In this document: one piece after another, positions 53,664 through 62,729 of the stretch
How the letters are laid out: each line of letters opens with the position of its first letter
Position numbering within the stretch: the stretch's first letter is position 1
Assembly (NCBI GenBank): GCA_964632505.1
Contig: CAZWCE010000010.1
Location: forward strand, 62,001 to 126,000
DNA from: CAZWCE01 sp964632505
GTDB taxonomy: Bacteria; Planctomycetota; Planctomycetia; Pirellulales; Thermoguttaceae
Reading direction: 5' to 3'
DNA: 64,000 nucleotides
Notes under the pieces: model-generated
Databases searched by the model: none
What the model saw: the letters and a program-made list of their open reading frames with translations, nothing else
Told to the model about the DNA's origin: nothing
Made by a program: the position numbers and the translations under genes

Positions 53664-54092
53664 TGTATTTCCTGCCTTCACTGTATGCGTTGTCCTGCCT
53701 GACACGCGAATCCCGCTCCTCGAAACGTTGGATATGGCGAGTGACTCATTTCGGAGCCCCGATGGAACAAAATTCTTGCCGGATTCACCAGACACCCGAC
53801 TCCGGCGCTGTCATGAAAATTGCCCATCGTCGGCCGATCTCGCGTGCGTCGGGAACGAACCTCTTCATTCCTCTCGAGCCGAACGGGACCGCCGAGACCG
53901 CGAAAGCTCTTCGCATCTCAATGCATAACAACTCGTTTCTCGATTTTCCTTTTTTTCCAACACCAATATGCCAACAACATCGACTCAGGCTCTCCGAAAA
54001 GAGAGCCGGCCGGAGTTGGGCGAAACGTCATCACCACCACTCGACGGCCCGATCAAACGACAAGAACGTGTCTCCCCGGGAAACGTACGAAA
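53664..54092. other. rpsO-pnp intergenic region
   Basis: About 430 bp with no credible gene; + strand frames across it have no domain. Near 53686-53707 a 7-bp stem with one bulge (GCGTtGTC...GACACGC) lies shortly before the pnp RBS on the transcript and could be a leader hairpin of the kind processed in other bacteria. Confidence 0.4.
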
Positions 54093-54362
54093 CTATTTCC
54101 GAATCCCAAGGTCTTGAATAATGTCGATGTAGCGCTGCGGCGCTTTCTTCTTCAGATAATCCAACAAACGACGGCGACGACTGACCAACTTGAGCAATCC
54201 ACGACGACTGGCATAATCTTTCTTGTGCATCCGCAGATGCTCCGTCAAACCGTTGATCCGCGTCGTCAAAATAGCGATCTGAACTTCCGAGGAGCCCGAG
54301 TCGCCCTCGCCCTGGCGGTATTTGGCGATTAAACTCTTTTTCGTTTCCTTAGTAATGGTCAT
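54093..54362 (-). CDS. rpsO: 30S ribosomal protein S15
   Basis: 89 residues, exact family length. 'GDSGSSEVQIAILTTRINGL', 'HLRMHKKDYASRRGLL' and 'VSRRRRLLDYLKK' match S15, including the 16S rRNA-binding residues. It binds the three-way junction of helix 20-22 and often represses its own translation. pnp lies downstream on the same strand. Confidence 0.97.
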   Translation of the reverse strand: MTITKETKKSLIAKYRQGEGDSGSSEVQIAILTTRINGLTEHLRMHKKDYASRRGLLKLVSRRRRLLDYLKKKAPQRYIDIIQDLGIRK

Positions 54363-54830
54363 CTTTGAAAGCTACGCCTCTCTTAAACTCTTGTAATCAT
54401 TGATCTTACATCTATCCATCTATCTTTTCGACGATCGCCCACGGGGTATTGGAGTCGGGAGGAACATCCGAAAACGCCGGCGCGGGGAAAAAACCGAAGG
54501 CTCCTTCGACCGGAATAGGGGAAGATTCTTTGATCATTTCCCTCCTGAAACGCAAGGCACTAAACGATTTTCCCGCGTCCACCGATACGCACGTCCAGCG
54601 GGGACCATCCTGATCGCAAATATAATAAGGAGCTAAGTTTATCAGTTCCTCTGTTTTTTTCAACCGGGGGGAAATGTTTTACCGGGATTCTTTTTATGGA
54701 ATCTTTCGAAGCAGAACCCCCCTTAAAAAAATACAAGCCTCCCCCAATCGCTTCATGATTCCCTCCCGTTGATCGGGGACGATGCGGGAGCGATCGACCG
54801 CGATGCAAATGCCGGAGCCCCCCCGCCCCA
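54363..54830. other. rpsO upstream region
   Basis: About 470 bp between the rpsO start and the comEC stop, with no gene. It holds a weak minus-strand promoter candidate (54636-54663). If real, the S15 leader would be about 270 nt, long enough for a regulatory fold. Confidence 0.4.
54636..54663 (-). promoter_or_regulatory. Candidate rpsO promoter
   Basis: Minus strand: TTGAAA (54663-54658), 16-bp spacer, TAAACT (54641-54636). Only moderate match. Confidence 0.25.
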
Positions 54831-57416
54831 TCATGGACGAACTCCGGGAACCGTCATGGATCGATTTCCCGCGAAGGAATCGATCCGCAGCTCACTCTTC
54901 CCGAGGACGACCGAAATCGCCCCGTGCCGGGAAGTTTCCCACACGGCGGCACCATCGCTTCCGAATCGGGAAACGACCTCCGTGTTGCGTTGCCAGCGGC
55001 TTCCGCTAATCAAAACGGCCTCGGGGCGGCACCAGGTGAGCCATCGTCCGGGCTCACTGTTGCCGCTGCCGTGATGGGGCGCCAGCAATACATCACAATC
55101 CCAAGGTTCCTCCATGAACAGCGCCTCCCTCCCCTGCCCCTCCAGATCGCCCGGCAGGAGTATCCGCCACCCCCGATAGCTCACGCCCAGCACGATGCTA
55201 TTGGTATTGTCCTCGCCGAACTCCCCCTCGCGGGTCGGGTGCATGCATTCCACGACGAGTCCCTTGCTCCCTTGGAAGCGAAAGCCCGCCGTCATCCGCC
55301 GTAACGGAATCCCGGCTTCGGTGACGGTTTCACGCAACTTTTCGAGGGAAGTATAGATCGAGGCCCGTTCGAACATGAAGGGGCTCACATAGACACAACC
55401 GACACTGAATCGCTCCATTAAGGCGGGAACATGGCTGTAATGATCCGCATCGGCATGACTCAACACGATCGCATCGAGATGGGTCACCCCTTTGCACCAA
55501 AGCGCGCGCCCGATCTTTTCCGCTCCGCTCCGCGGCGAGGCGAACGACCCGGCGTCATAGAGAATGGTTCTCCCGTCGGGCAAATGCATCACCACGCAGA
55601 GGCCGTGCCCCATGGAGAGCACCTCGACTTCCATCGCCGCGCGGTGGCGTTTCTGGGCGTCGGCCGTCAAGGCGACCAGGAGCCCGACAACGATCCACCC
55701 GACAAGCAGTACCGGCAGCCTCCGAGCGCGGGGGCGCAGCTCTGGAAAGAGGGTCCAGAGAAAATATGCCGAATAGAAGGCGATGATCCACCACACGGCC
55801 GGTCCGGGCACGAAAAAATGCCCCCCGGGAAAGGCATGAAAGAGATCGAGCATCCACTGCAACAGTTTGAGGGATTGTTCGCAACCGATCGCGAAAACTT
55901 CGGCCGGAGCAGCCCAAAAGAAACCGGCGATCATGACGGCGAAGCCACTCATCATGGCCAAAGTCAAAGGCAACCAGATCAGCGGATTGACGAACATCGC
56001 CACCGGCGTGACCAGATGGAAACAGGACGTGACCAGTGGCAAAGCAACAAGCCAAATCGTCGTACTCACCAAAAAATGGCGGCCCATCAGTCGGCCCGGA
56101 AAGCGGAGAAGCCCCCCGAGGCTGCGCCAGGCCGAAGCTTCCGCCCCTTTCTCGCCTGCCCTTCCGACCGTTCGCCACGAACGCCCCGACGTCGGCAAGA
56201 GGGGGACCCACGTCAGGGTCGAGGCGGCCAGAAACGAGAGCTGGGTTCCGGGGAGAAACAGATCGCAGGGATTGCCCGCCAGAACGAGCACTGCCGCCAA
56301 GGCCAACGAGTGGATCGTCCACGGCTTGCGTCCGAAATAGAGCCCCGCGCAGAAGACCAGTACGAGAATGGTCGCCCGAATGGCCGAGGGGCGAGCATCG
56401 GTCAGTTGCAGATAGGCCAAGACCATCGCCGCCAGGGCGATCGCCAATACTTTGCGGGGGAGAAAGAAGATCGCCAACAGGCCATAGAACCCCAGCGCCA
56501 CGAGCCCGACATGCATCCCGGAAATCGCCAACAGGTGCAGCGTTCCGGTCTCGCGCATCGACTGGTAACGGCTTGGATCGACTTCTTCACGATACCCCAG
56601 AAGCATGGCCCCGGCGAGGGCCTCACAGGATGGGGCCAGATGTCGCCGGAGAATCGCGTGGGCCGATTGACGGACCCGTTGGCGAAGACGTCCCGCGTGC
56701 CATCGGGAAGACGACCGCAAGAGCGTCACGCAGTCGGGATGCTCCGCCTGCAACAGCGCGAGGATGCGGCGGCTCCGGTGGTAGTTCGCGGCATCGAAGC
56801 CGCCGGGATTCTCCTGTCCCGCCGGCTTCTGAAGAGTCCCGAAAACCCGAACCTCGTCCCCTCGATAGAGACCGAGCCGTTCGCCCGAAACGATCATTCG
56901 CACGCGACCGGAGGCCTTCCGCCACCGCCGACCGTCGCGGATACGCTGCGCACGGAGCACGACGACCGAATAGGCATCGGCGGGGATGATCCGCATCGGG
57001 TCCGGCTCGGGGGCCGGAAACCACTTCGGCGGAGCGATCAGCTCAGCCTCCAGGCAGACCGGATGCTTCCAAGCCCGGGCGTAGACGCCCAGATCGTCCG
57101 GAGCGAAGATGTTCCACTTCAGATGATGCCACGACGCCCCCGCCGCCAGACACCCGGCAAGAAGCAGCAGCACCGCGATCGTTTCCCCACCTCGTGCCCG
57201 GGAAATCATGGACGAGAACCATACGAGGACCAACCCGCCGAACCAGAACCACAACGGCATCGGGAAACATCGATCCAGCAAGATTCCGGCGATCATCGCC
57301 AGAAGCACGGCCACCATCGGGCGCTGCGCGAGAAGGCGGCCGCGATCGCGGAGCGTAGAAAACTCCAGCGAAAAAAAGCGGCGCACAAGAAGGGGGATCG
57401 GGGAAGCGGCCTTCAT
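54831..57416 (-). CDS. comEC: ComEC/Rec2-type DNA internalisation protein
   Basis: 861 residues from the ATG at 57416. N-terminal membrane segments and an OB-like DUF4131 region (~20-215) precede the polytopic competence domain (~260-560, 'LHLLAISGMHVGLVALGFYG' is the family hallmark). A C-terminal metallo-beta-lactamase-like domain follows (~590-850: 'LSMGHGLCVVMHLPDGRTIL', 'LSHADADHYSHVPALMERF', 'LLAPHHGSGNSE'). It forms the inner-membrane channel for single-stranded DNA uptake. All three domains are intact. With the prepilin peptidase, it suggests natural transformation ability. Confidence 0.93.
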   Translation of the reverse strand: MKAASPIPLLVRRFFSLEFSTLRDRGRLLAQRPMVAVLLAMIAGILLDRCFPMPLWFWFGGLVLVWFSSMISRARGGETIAVLLLLAGCLAAGASWHHLKWNIFAPDDLGVYARAWKHPVCLEAELIAPPKWFPAPEPDPMRIIPADAYSVVVLRAQRIRDGRRWRKASGRVRMIVSGERLGLYRGDEVRVFGTLQKPAGQENPGGFDAANYHRSRRILALLQAEHPDCVTLLRSSSRWHAGRLRQRVRQSAHAILRRHLAPSCEALAGAMLLGYREEVDPSRYQSMRETGTLHLLAISGMHVGLVALGFYGLLAIFFLPRKVLAIALAAMVLAYLQLTDARPSAIRATILVLVFCAGLYFGRKPWTIHSLALAAVLVLAGNPCDLFLPGTQLSFLAASTLTWVPLLPTSGRSWRTVGRAGEKGAEASAWRSLGGLLRFPGRLMGRHFLVSTTIWLVALPLVTSCFHLVTPVAMFVNPLIWLPLTLAMMSGFAVMIAGFFWAAPAEVFAIGCEQSLKLLQWMLDLFHAFPGGHFFVPGPAVWWIIAFYSAYFLWTLFPELRPRARRLPVLLVGWIVVGLLVALTADAQKRHRAAMEVEVLSMGHGLCVVMHLPDGRTILYDAGSFASPRSGAEKIGRALWCKGVTHLDAIVLSHADADHYSHVPALMERFSVGCVYVSPFMFERASIYTSLEKLRETVTEAGIPLRRMTAGFRFQGSKGLVVECMHPTREGEFGEDNTNSIVLGVSYRGWRILLPGDLEGQGREALFMEEPWDCDVLLAPHHGSGNSEPGRWLTWCRPEAVLISGSRWQRNTEVVSRFGSDGAAVWETSRHGAISVVLGKSELRIDSFAGNRSMTVPGVRP

Positions 57417-57551
57417 GGGATCCATCGCAGAGGGAAAACGTCATAAAAACGATCGCCCTTATTGTACTTCCGCGATTTCACGTTGTCCACCGTCTTCGCG
57501 AAAATCCACTTCGAAAAAGAAGGAGATCCGGGAGGAGCGAGGGATCATGGA

Positions 57552-58655
57552 TCAGATCGGTTCGGTGACCGAAGCCATCTGCTGCGCGGTGACCCAGTGA
57601 GGTCCGAAGCCCGATTCCGGCGCCGGTCCGAACGTCTTGCCCACCGCCGCGGCCACTTGTTGGCAAAGTCGCATCAGGTTGCCGAACGCCTCGAATGTGA
57701 GCGACTGCTTGCCGTCGCACCGGGCCCCTTGCGGAGCCGGATGCACCTCGACCAGCAAGCCGTCGGCTCCCGCCGCCACCGCCGCGGCCGACATCGGCAG
57801 CACGAGATCGGCATGGCCCGTCGCGTGACTGGGATCCACGATCACCGGCAAATGAGTCCGTTGCTGCAAGGCCGGAATCGCCGAGAGCGACAAGGTGAAT
57901 CGGGCATGTTTCTCGAACGTTCGGATACCGCGCTCACAAAGAATCACGCGGTCGTTCCCCCCGGCGAGAATATACTCGGCCGCCATCAAGAATTCATCGA
58001 GCGTCGCACTGAACCCCCGCTTCAGCAGCACGGGAATCCGGGCCCGACCGGCCGCCTCGAGCAGACGATAATTCTGCATGTTGCGCGTCCCGATTTGCAG
58101 AATATCGGCATACTCGGCCACCAGCGGGACCTCTTCCGGCGTCATCGCTTCGGTCACGACCGCCAGCGACGTCGCCCGACGCGCCGAGGCCAGCATCTTC
58201 AATCCATCTTTCTTGAGCCCCTGGAAAGCGTAGGGGCTCGAACGCGGCTTGAACGCGCCTCCGCGGAGACCGGTCGCCCCGAGCTCTTTCACCCTTTGCG
58301 CCGCTTGATGGATTTGCTCCTCCCCTTCGACGGTGCACGGACCGGCGATCACGCTGAAATGCCCGCGGCGGACGAAAAGGGAACCGCATCGCACCGAGGT
58401 CCCCTCCGGGACGACCGAACGATGAGCCAATGGGTAGGGCGTCTTCGAATAGAAAAGATGCTCCACCGCCGGATGATCGTGCAGCTTGCCCAAATGATCT
58501 TCGGAACCGGCCCCTTGCGTCGTTGAACCGGTCCCCACCACCGCGGGCGCGCCTCGGAATCGGGTCTCATGCACTTCGAAGCCCGCCGAAACCAGGACCG
58601 AGCGAATCTGCTGTATCTGACGTTCGCCGACATCTTTCCGCAAAAGGCAAAGCAT
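57552..58655 (-). CDS. aroF: 3-deoxy-7-phosphoheptulonate synthase (DAHP synthase)
   Basis: 367 residues from the ATG at 58655 (GGAGG upstream). The N-terminal ~75-residue ferredoxin-like regulatory domain (MLCLLRKDVGERQIQQIRSV) is followed by the KDPH/DAHP synthase barrel: 'FSVIAGPCTVEGEEQIHQAA', 'GGAFKPRSSPYAFQGL', 'QIGTRNMQNYRLLEA', 'VILCERGIRTFE', 'LPVIVDPSHATGHADLV', 'LLVEVHPAPQGARCDGKQSL'. This is the type I-beta enzyme, commonly feedback-regulated through the N-terminal domain. It condenses PEP and erythrose 4-phosphate to start the shikimate pathway, served by aroDE and aroK 12 kb away. Confidence 0.95.
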   Translation of the reverse strand: MLCLLRKDVGERQIQQIRSVLVSAGFEVHETRFRGAPAVVGTGSTTQGAGSEDHLGKLHDHPAVEHLFYSKTPYPLAHRSVVPEGTSVRCGSLFVRRGHFSVIAGPCTVEGEEQIHQAAQRVKELGATGLRGGAFKPRSSPYAFQGLKKDGLKMLASARRATSLAVVTEAMTPEEVPLVAEYADILQIGTRNMQNYRLLEAAGRARIPVLLKRGFSATLDEFLMAAEYILAGGNDRVILCERGIRTFEKHARFTLSLSAIPALQQRTHLPVIVDPSHATGHADLVLPMSAAAVAAGADGLLVEVHPAPQGARCDGKQSLTFEAFGNLMRLCQQVAAAVGKTFGPAPESGFGPHWVTAQQMASVTEPI

Positions 58656-58955
58656 GATCGCCTCCACACTCTTGAAATCGCAAGGGAGAGGGAATCCGGT
58701 TCGGCCGGGGCTTCGTTCGACGCCCCGAGCCGGGACACCACGTCTACCTTTCATTATAATCAGAGTGCTCGCGAAACGGCGTGGCGAAAAGGAAAAAGAC
58801 AGCCACTATTCCAACCATTCCCCCCAATCATGAGGGGAGCATTCGATATAAGCGACAGAGACTCCCGGCCGGCGCAGATTCCAAGATGTCTTTCGCGGTT
58901 CGTGCCTGCCGACGAGTCGACCGGACACGCCGATCCAAGCAGGGAGCCCTGGATG
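58656..58955. other. aroF upstream region
   Basis: 300 bp between the PII gene's end and aroF. A minus-strand TATAAT at 58753-58758 is the probable aroF -10. No gene or terminator recognised. Confidence 0.4.
58753..58758 (-). promoter_or_regulatory. -10 element of the aroF promoter
   Basis: TATAAT on the minus strand, about 100 nt before the aroF start; the -35 is weak. Confidence 0.35.
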
Positions 58956-59303
58956 CTAGATCGCTTCGTTCCCCCGTTCCCCGGTGCGGATGCGAACGCA
59001 TTCATCCATCGGCATGACGAAGATCTTCCCATCGCCGACCTGACCGTCCTCGCCGGTCCGCCCTGCGTCGGTGATCGCCTGGATCGTCGGCTCCAAAAAC
59101 TCGTCGTTCACCGCGATCATCAACTGCACTTTGCGGACCAGATTGATCGAGACCTCATGGCCCCGGAAAAATTCGGAGTGCCCCTTCTGGCGACCGAATC
59201 CCTGAACGTCCATCACCGTCAGGCGAAAGACCTCAACCTCGGCGAGGCTCGACTTGACCGCTTCGAGACGATCGGGCTGAATGATGGCGAATATCAGTTT
59301 CAC
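58956..59303 (-). CDS. PII-family signal protein, atypical T-loop
   Basis: 115 residues from a GTG at 59303 (AAGGAAGG upstream). The PII fold is evident: 'VQGFGRQKGHSEFFRG', 'VGDGKIFVMPMDECVRIRTG'. At position 51, where GlnB has the uridylylated tyrosine, this protein has valine (RGHEVSINLVRK). A three-residue insertion (EDG QVG) lengthens the B-loop before the conserved GDGK. So it is a PII-like sensor of nucleotide/2-oxoglutarate that cannot be uridylylated at residue 51. No amtB or glnA is nearby. It lies 112 bp after the yebC stop. Confidence 0.85.
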   Translation of the reverse strand: MKLIFAIIQPDRLEAVKSSLAEVEVFRLTVMDVQGFGRQKGHSEFFRGHEVSINLVRKVQLMIAVNDEFLEPTIQAITDAGRTGEDGQVGDGKIFVMPMDECVRIRTGERGNEAI

Positions 59304-59415
59304 GGGATCCTTCCTTTCTGGAGAGATAGCCTACTCAAGTAACAATCGGAAATGACGAGCCGTGAAACGAACCCGGCCTTTCGGGGCGTTCGGCTCCCTC
59401 AATACATCGCTTCGC

Positions 59416-60177
59416 TCAGGAATTGGCGGCCTCGAGTTGGGCCAATACTTCCTCGGGGATGTTGAAATTCGAAGAAACATTTTGGATATCGTCGTGGTCG
59501 TCGAGACGTTCCATGAGCTTGAGCACCTTGTCGGCGACTTTCGCATCGTTGACCTCGACGGTGTCGTTGGGAATCATACTCAGCTCGGCGACTCTCGTCT
59601 CGATCCCCGCGTCCGCCAGGGCTGTTTTCACTTCGGTGTAATTGTCGGGGCTGCAAGTCACCTCGAAGTCGGACTCTTGTTGCACCACATCGTCGGCGCC
59701 GGCTTCCAAGGCCACTTCCATCAACTTCTCCTCATCGACCTCGGCGCCGGCGATCAAAAAGAGACCTTTTTTCTCGAAATTCCAGGCCACGCAGCCGGTG
59801 CTGCCGAGCTTGCCGCCGCAGAATTCGAAAATCTTGCGGATCTCCGGAGCGGTGCGGTTGCGGTTGTCGGTCAGCGCTTCGCACAAAACGGCCACCCCTT
59901 CCGGTCCGTACCCTTCGTAGATGACCTCCTCGATGTTCCCGCCGTCGAGCTCGCCGGTCCCTTTTTTGATGGCCCGAGTGATGTTGTCCTTGGGCATACT
60001 GACCGCCTTCGCTTCGTCGATCGCCGAACGCAAGCGGATGTTCGCCTCCGGATCCCCGCCACCCATCTTCGCGGCCACGATGATCGTTTTGGACAACTTG
60101 CTCCACAACCGGCCCCGCTTCGCGTCGACCGCCGCCTTCTTGTGCTTGATCCCTGCCCAATGAGAATGACCTGCCAT
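59416..60177 (-). CDS. yebC: YebC/PmpR family transcriptional or translational regulator
   Basis: 253 residues from the ATG at 60177 (GGGAGG upstream). 'MAGHSHWAGIKHKKAAVDAK', 'IIVAAKMGGGDPEANIRLRS', 'MPKDNITRAIKKGTGELDGG' and 'EEVIYEGYGPEGVAVLCEAL' are diagnostic. It binds DNA in some species and ribosomes stalled on proline runs in others. It follows the TPR-protein gene with a 23-bp gap (stop 60201), so the two are likely co-transcribed. Confidence 0.95.
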   Translation of the reverse strand: MAGHSHWAGIKHKKAAVDAKRGRLWSKLSKTIIVAAKMGGGDPEANIRLRSAIDEAKAVSMPKDNITRAIKKGTGELDGGNIEEVIYEGYGPEGVAVLCEALTDNRNRTAPEIRKIFEFCGGKLGSTGCVAWNFEKKGLFLIAGAEVDEEKLMEVALEAGADDVVQQESDFEVTCSPDNYTEVKTALADAGIETRVAELSMIPNDTVEVNDAKVADKVLKLMERLDDHDDIQNVSSNFNIPEEVLAQLEAANS

Positions 60178-60200
60178 CAATCCTCCCCGCTTTTTGACAA

Positions 60201-62528
60201 TTAGTAGGAACGTGTCTTCGGACCGCTCTCGTCGCGAACCTCGCCGAGGTGCCCGATCGCTTGTCGGATGTGACGGCAATGATCCATCACCGTCTCGCTC
60301 GATTTCCCCGGTTCTTCCAACGCCAGGGCCAGTTCGAGCTGCTCCAAGGCCAACTCCTTCTCACCGAGACGAAAAAGGACCCAGCACAGGCTGTCGCGGT
60401 AGGAGGGGTTTCGAGGATCCGACTCCACCGCCTCGAGGATCAACGCCAGTGCCCGCCGAAGATGCAGGCCGGTTTCGGCCAGCAGGTAGCCCAGGTCGTT
60501 GCGGGCGACCGCGTCTTCCGGAAACTCGTCGAGTATCCGTTCGAGCTGTTCGATCGCCCGATCCCTCTCCCCCCGACGCCACCACGTCTTCGAAAGTCCC
60601 CGCCGGAGCGCCGCCACATCGCGCCGCCACCGCGGGCAATCGTAACGCTCTCCGAAGTGATCCAAGGCATAAGTATACACCGATTCGGCCGATTCGTCAC
60701 GACCCGCCTCCAAAAGGATCCATCCCAGGTGAGCATAAGGCCGAATCGAATCGGAAAAAATCTCCCGTTCCCGTTTGGCCCGGCGGAGGGCCCGGTCGTA
60801 CTCCTCCACTCGCGTCAGGGCGGTGGCCAAATGATGGCAGATCGCCCCTTCCACGCGGCAAACATCCCACCCGGGGTAGATGTCGCCCTCAACATCTCCC
60901 TCCGAAAGACTCGCTTCGGCGCGGACGAGCACCTCCACCGCCTTCTTCGGGCGCCCCTTCTCCAATAATGTCTTGCCCCAAAGCAGGAGCGTGAGCGACC
61001 GGTACCGCGGCTCCTCTTCGACCGAGCGATTCCAGAAGAGTTTCACTTCACTCGCCGTGCCGCATTCCATCGCAAGGCGACCGAGGGCCACCAGTTGGGC
61101 ATGCAGGACCAGAGAGGGGGATTCTTCCAGTCGCTTGCGAAACCGAGAGGCAATCGCGGTATAAGCGTCGGCGTCTTCCAGCAGCACGTCCCCCCAAGGA
61201 GAGAAATCGTCGAACTTGCCCGTGGCGAGGTAATCCTGGCCCCAGAGATCGAGCATCGAATCGAATTGGCCGCGCCGGGCGAAAGCGGCGAACAGGAGCC
61301 GAAACCCCTCGACGGTCAACTGGCCGTTCTTCGCTTGGAGCATGAGGATCCTCTCGGCGAATTCCGGTTTGGTCTCGTCGAGATACGTCTTGGAGAGATA
61401 CAATCCGAGCGATGGCGGCGCCTCGGCCCCGTTTTGCAGAAAGGCCTCGAAAAGACGTGCCAGCAAAGCCTCTCGCGACCGACCGTTTTCAAGACCGACT
61501 TCCAAAAACAATCGATAGGGGCGTTCTCCGTGAAACGCCAATTGCGAGGGATCCATCTCCTTCAACCGATCCCAGGCCGCCTCCCCATCGCCTCGTTCGG
61601 CCGCCAAAAGAGCCTGCAGATAATCGCGTTCCGCCGGCAACCCCCTAAGATGGTACGACTCCTCGAACGCCTGACGGGCCAGCGACCACCGACCGACTTC
61701 CAAAAAACTCTCGCCCATCAACAAGCAGGTTTCCGACTTTTTTTCGGAAAGAAGATCCTGCATGGCAGGCGAAAGACGGTACTTTCGAGGGTGATCCCAG
61801 GCATCGTTGAGAATGAGAAAACTTTCCGCCGCCCGGGCCGATTCTCCGGCGATCTGACAAATCCGCGCTCGTTCGGCATGCAGTAAGGTCCCCAACTCCG
61901 GATCCGACATGGCCAGCGAAGGATGCTTCTTTTGCAAATCCCGAAGGACCGTTCTTTGCGAGGAAGGCAGCGTCTCCTTTCCCGAAGCGAGATCTTGGAG
62001 GTCGATTTCCAAGCGTTCCAGCGCGTGGTCGTACAGACGTGCTGCATTTTTCCACTGCCCCCGTCGCGCCAGATGCACTCCCAAAAGACGAAGATGGGCC
62101 GCACGAAGGTTCGTCCCGGCGAACGACTCGGCCCGCAGCGCATACCGGGCCGCTTCATCAAGACGGTTCAGATGGATTCCTAAAACGAGCACAAGCTCCA
62201 AAAAATGAGAATTCCCAGGTCGCCGGCGCGAAGCCCGCTGGTACTGATCCATCGCGGAGGAGAGATCGCCGCGGAGATGATGCAGTCGTCCGAGCATGAA
62301 ATGCACTTCGGCCGCGGAAGACGCCTTCTCGGGCACAGGGCCCTCGGGCAGGATCGGCGTCGAGGTGAAGTCGACCGGAGAACCGATCGCGTCGAACGTA
62401 TGCCCGGACGCCGGGGTGGCCGACGCATCACGGAGAGGGAACGGCTTCCCCCCTCCAAGCAACAGGGCGGTAAAGATCCCCGAAAGTACCGGCGCGAACC
62501 ACAACGACACACCGATCCTGGGGCACAT
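60201..62528 (-). CDS. Large tetratricopeptide-repeat protein
   Basis: 775 residues if starting at the ATG at 62528; an ATG at 62543 and a GTG at 62561 are alternatives, and none has a strong RBS. A signal-like segment (VSLWFAPVLSGIFTALLLGG) opens it. TPR units are seen at both ends: 'AAEVHFMLGRLHHLRGDLSS', 'LLGVHLARRGQWKNAARLYD', 'AHLGWILLEAGRDESAESVY', 'ARNDLGYLLAETGLHLRRAL', 'YRDSLCWVLFRLGEKELALE'. Probably a periplasmic scaffold. No enzymatic domain recognised. Confidence 0.75.
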   Translation of the reverse strand: MCPRIGVSLWFAPVLSGIFTALLLGGGKPFPLRDASATPASGHTFDAIGSPVDFTSTPILPEGPVPEKASSAAEVHFMLGRLHHLRGDLSSAMDQYQRASRRRPGNSHFLELVLVLGIHLNRLDEAARYALRAESFAGTNLRAAHLRLLGVHLARRGQWKNAARLYDHALERLEIDLQDLASGKETLPSSQRTVLRDLQKKHPSLAMSDPELGTLLHAERARICQIAGESARAAESFLILNDAWDHPRKYRLSPAMQDLLSEKKSETCLLMGESFLEVGRWSLARQAFEESYHLRGLPAERDYLQALLAAERGDGEAAWDRLKEMDPSQLAFHGERPYRLFLEVGLENGRSREALLARLFEAFLQNGAEAPPSLGLYLSKTYLDETKPEFAERILMLQAKNGQLTVEGFRLLFAAFARRGQFDSMLDLWGQDYLATGKFDDFSPWGDVLLEDADAYTAIASRFRKRLEESPSLVLHAQLVALGRLAMECGTASEVKLFWNRSVEEEPRYRSLTLLLWGKTLLEKGRPKKAVEVLVRAEASLSEGDVEGDIYPGWDVCRVEGAICHHLATALTRVEEYDRALRRAKREREIFSDSIRPYAHLGWILLEAGRDESAESVYTYALDHFGERYDCPRWRRDVAALRRGLSKTWWRRGERDRAIEQLERILDEFPEDAVARNDLGYLLAETGLHLRRALALILEAVESDPRNPSYRDSLCWVLFRLGEKELALEQLELALALEEPGKSSETVMDHCRHIRQAIGHLGEVRDESGPKTRSY

Positions 62529-62729
62529 ATCATTCTCGATCATGCGGAAGAAGGTCACCACACTCCCATTCTGGGGAAAGAATCATCCATCGTCGTCGCG
62601 CTCGGGGAGATCGACGGCGCGCGGGATCAAGGCGGACGCAACCTCGTCACCCATTCCTTCTATTATACCCAGAATGAAAGCGACGGTAAGAAAAAAGGAT
62701 ATGGTTCCCCGACGGCCGCTGTCGCACTG

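Noticed and set aside
53820..54332. 170-codon + strand frame across the rpsO-pnp gap
   Set aside because: It runs antisense into rpsO and has no recognisable content.
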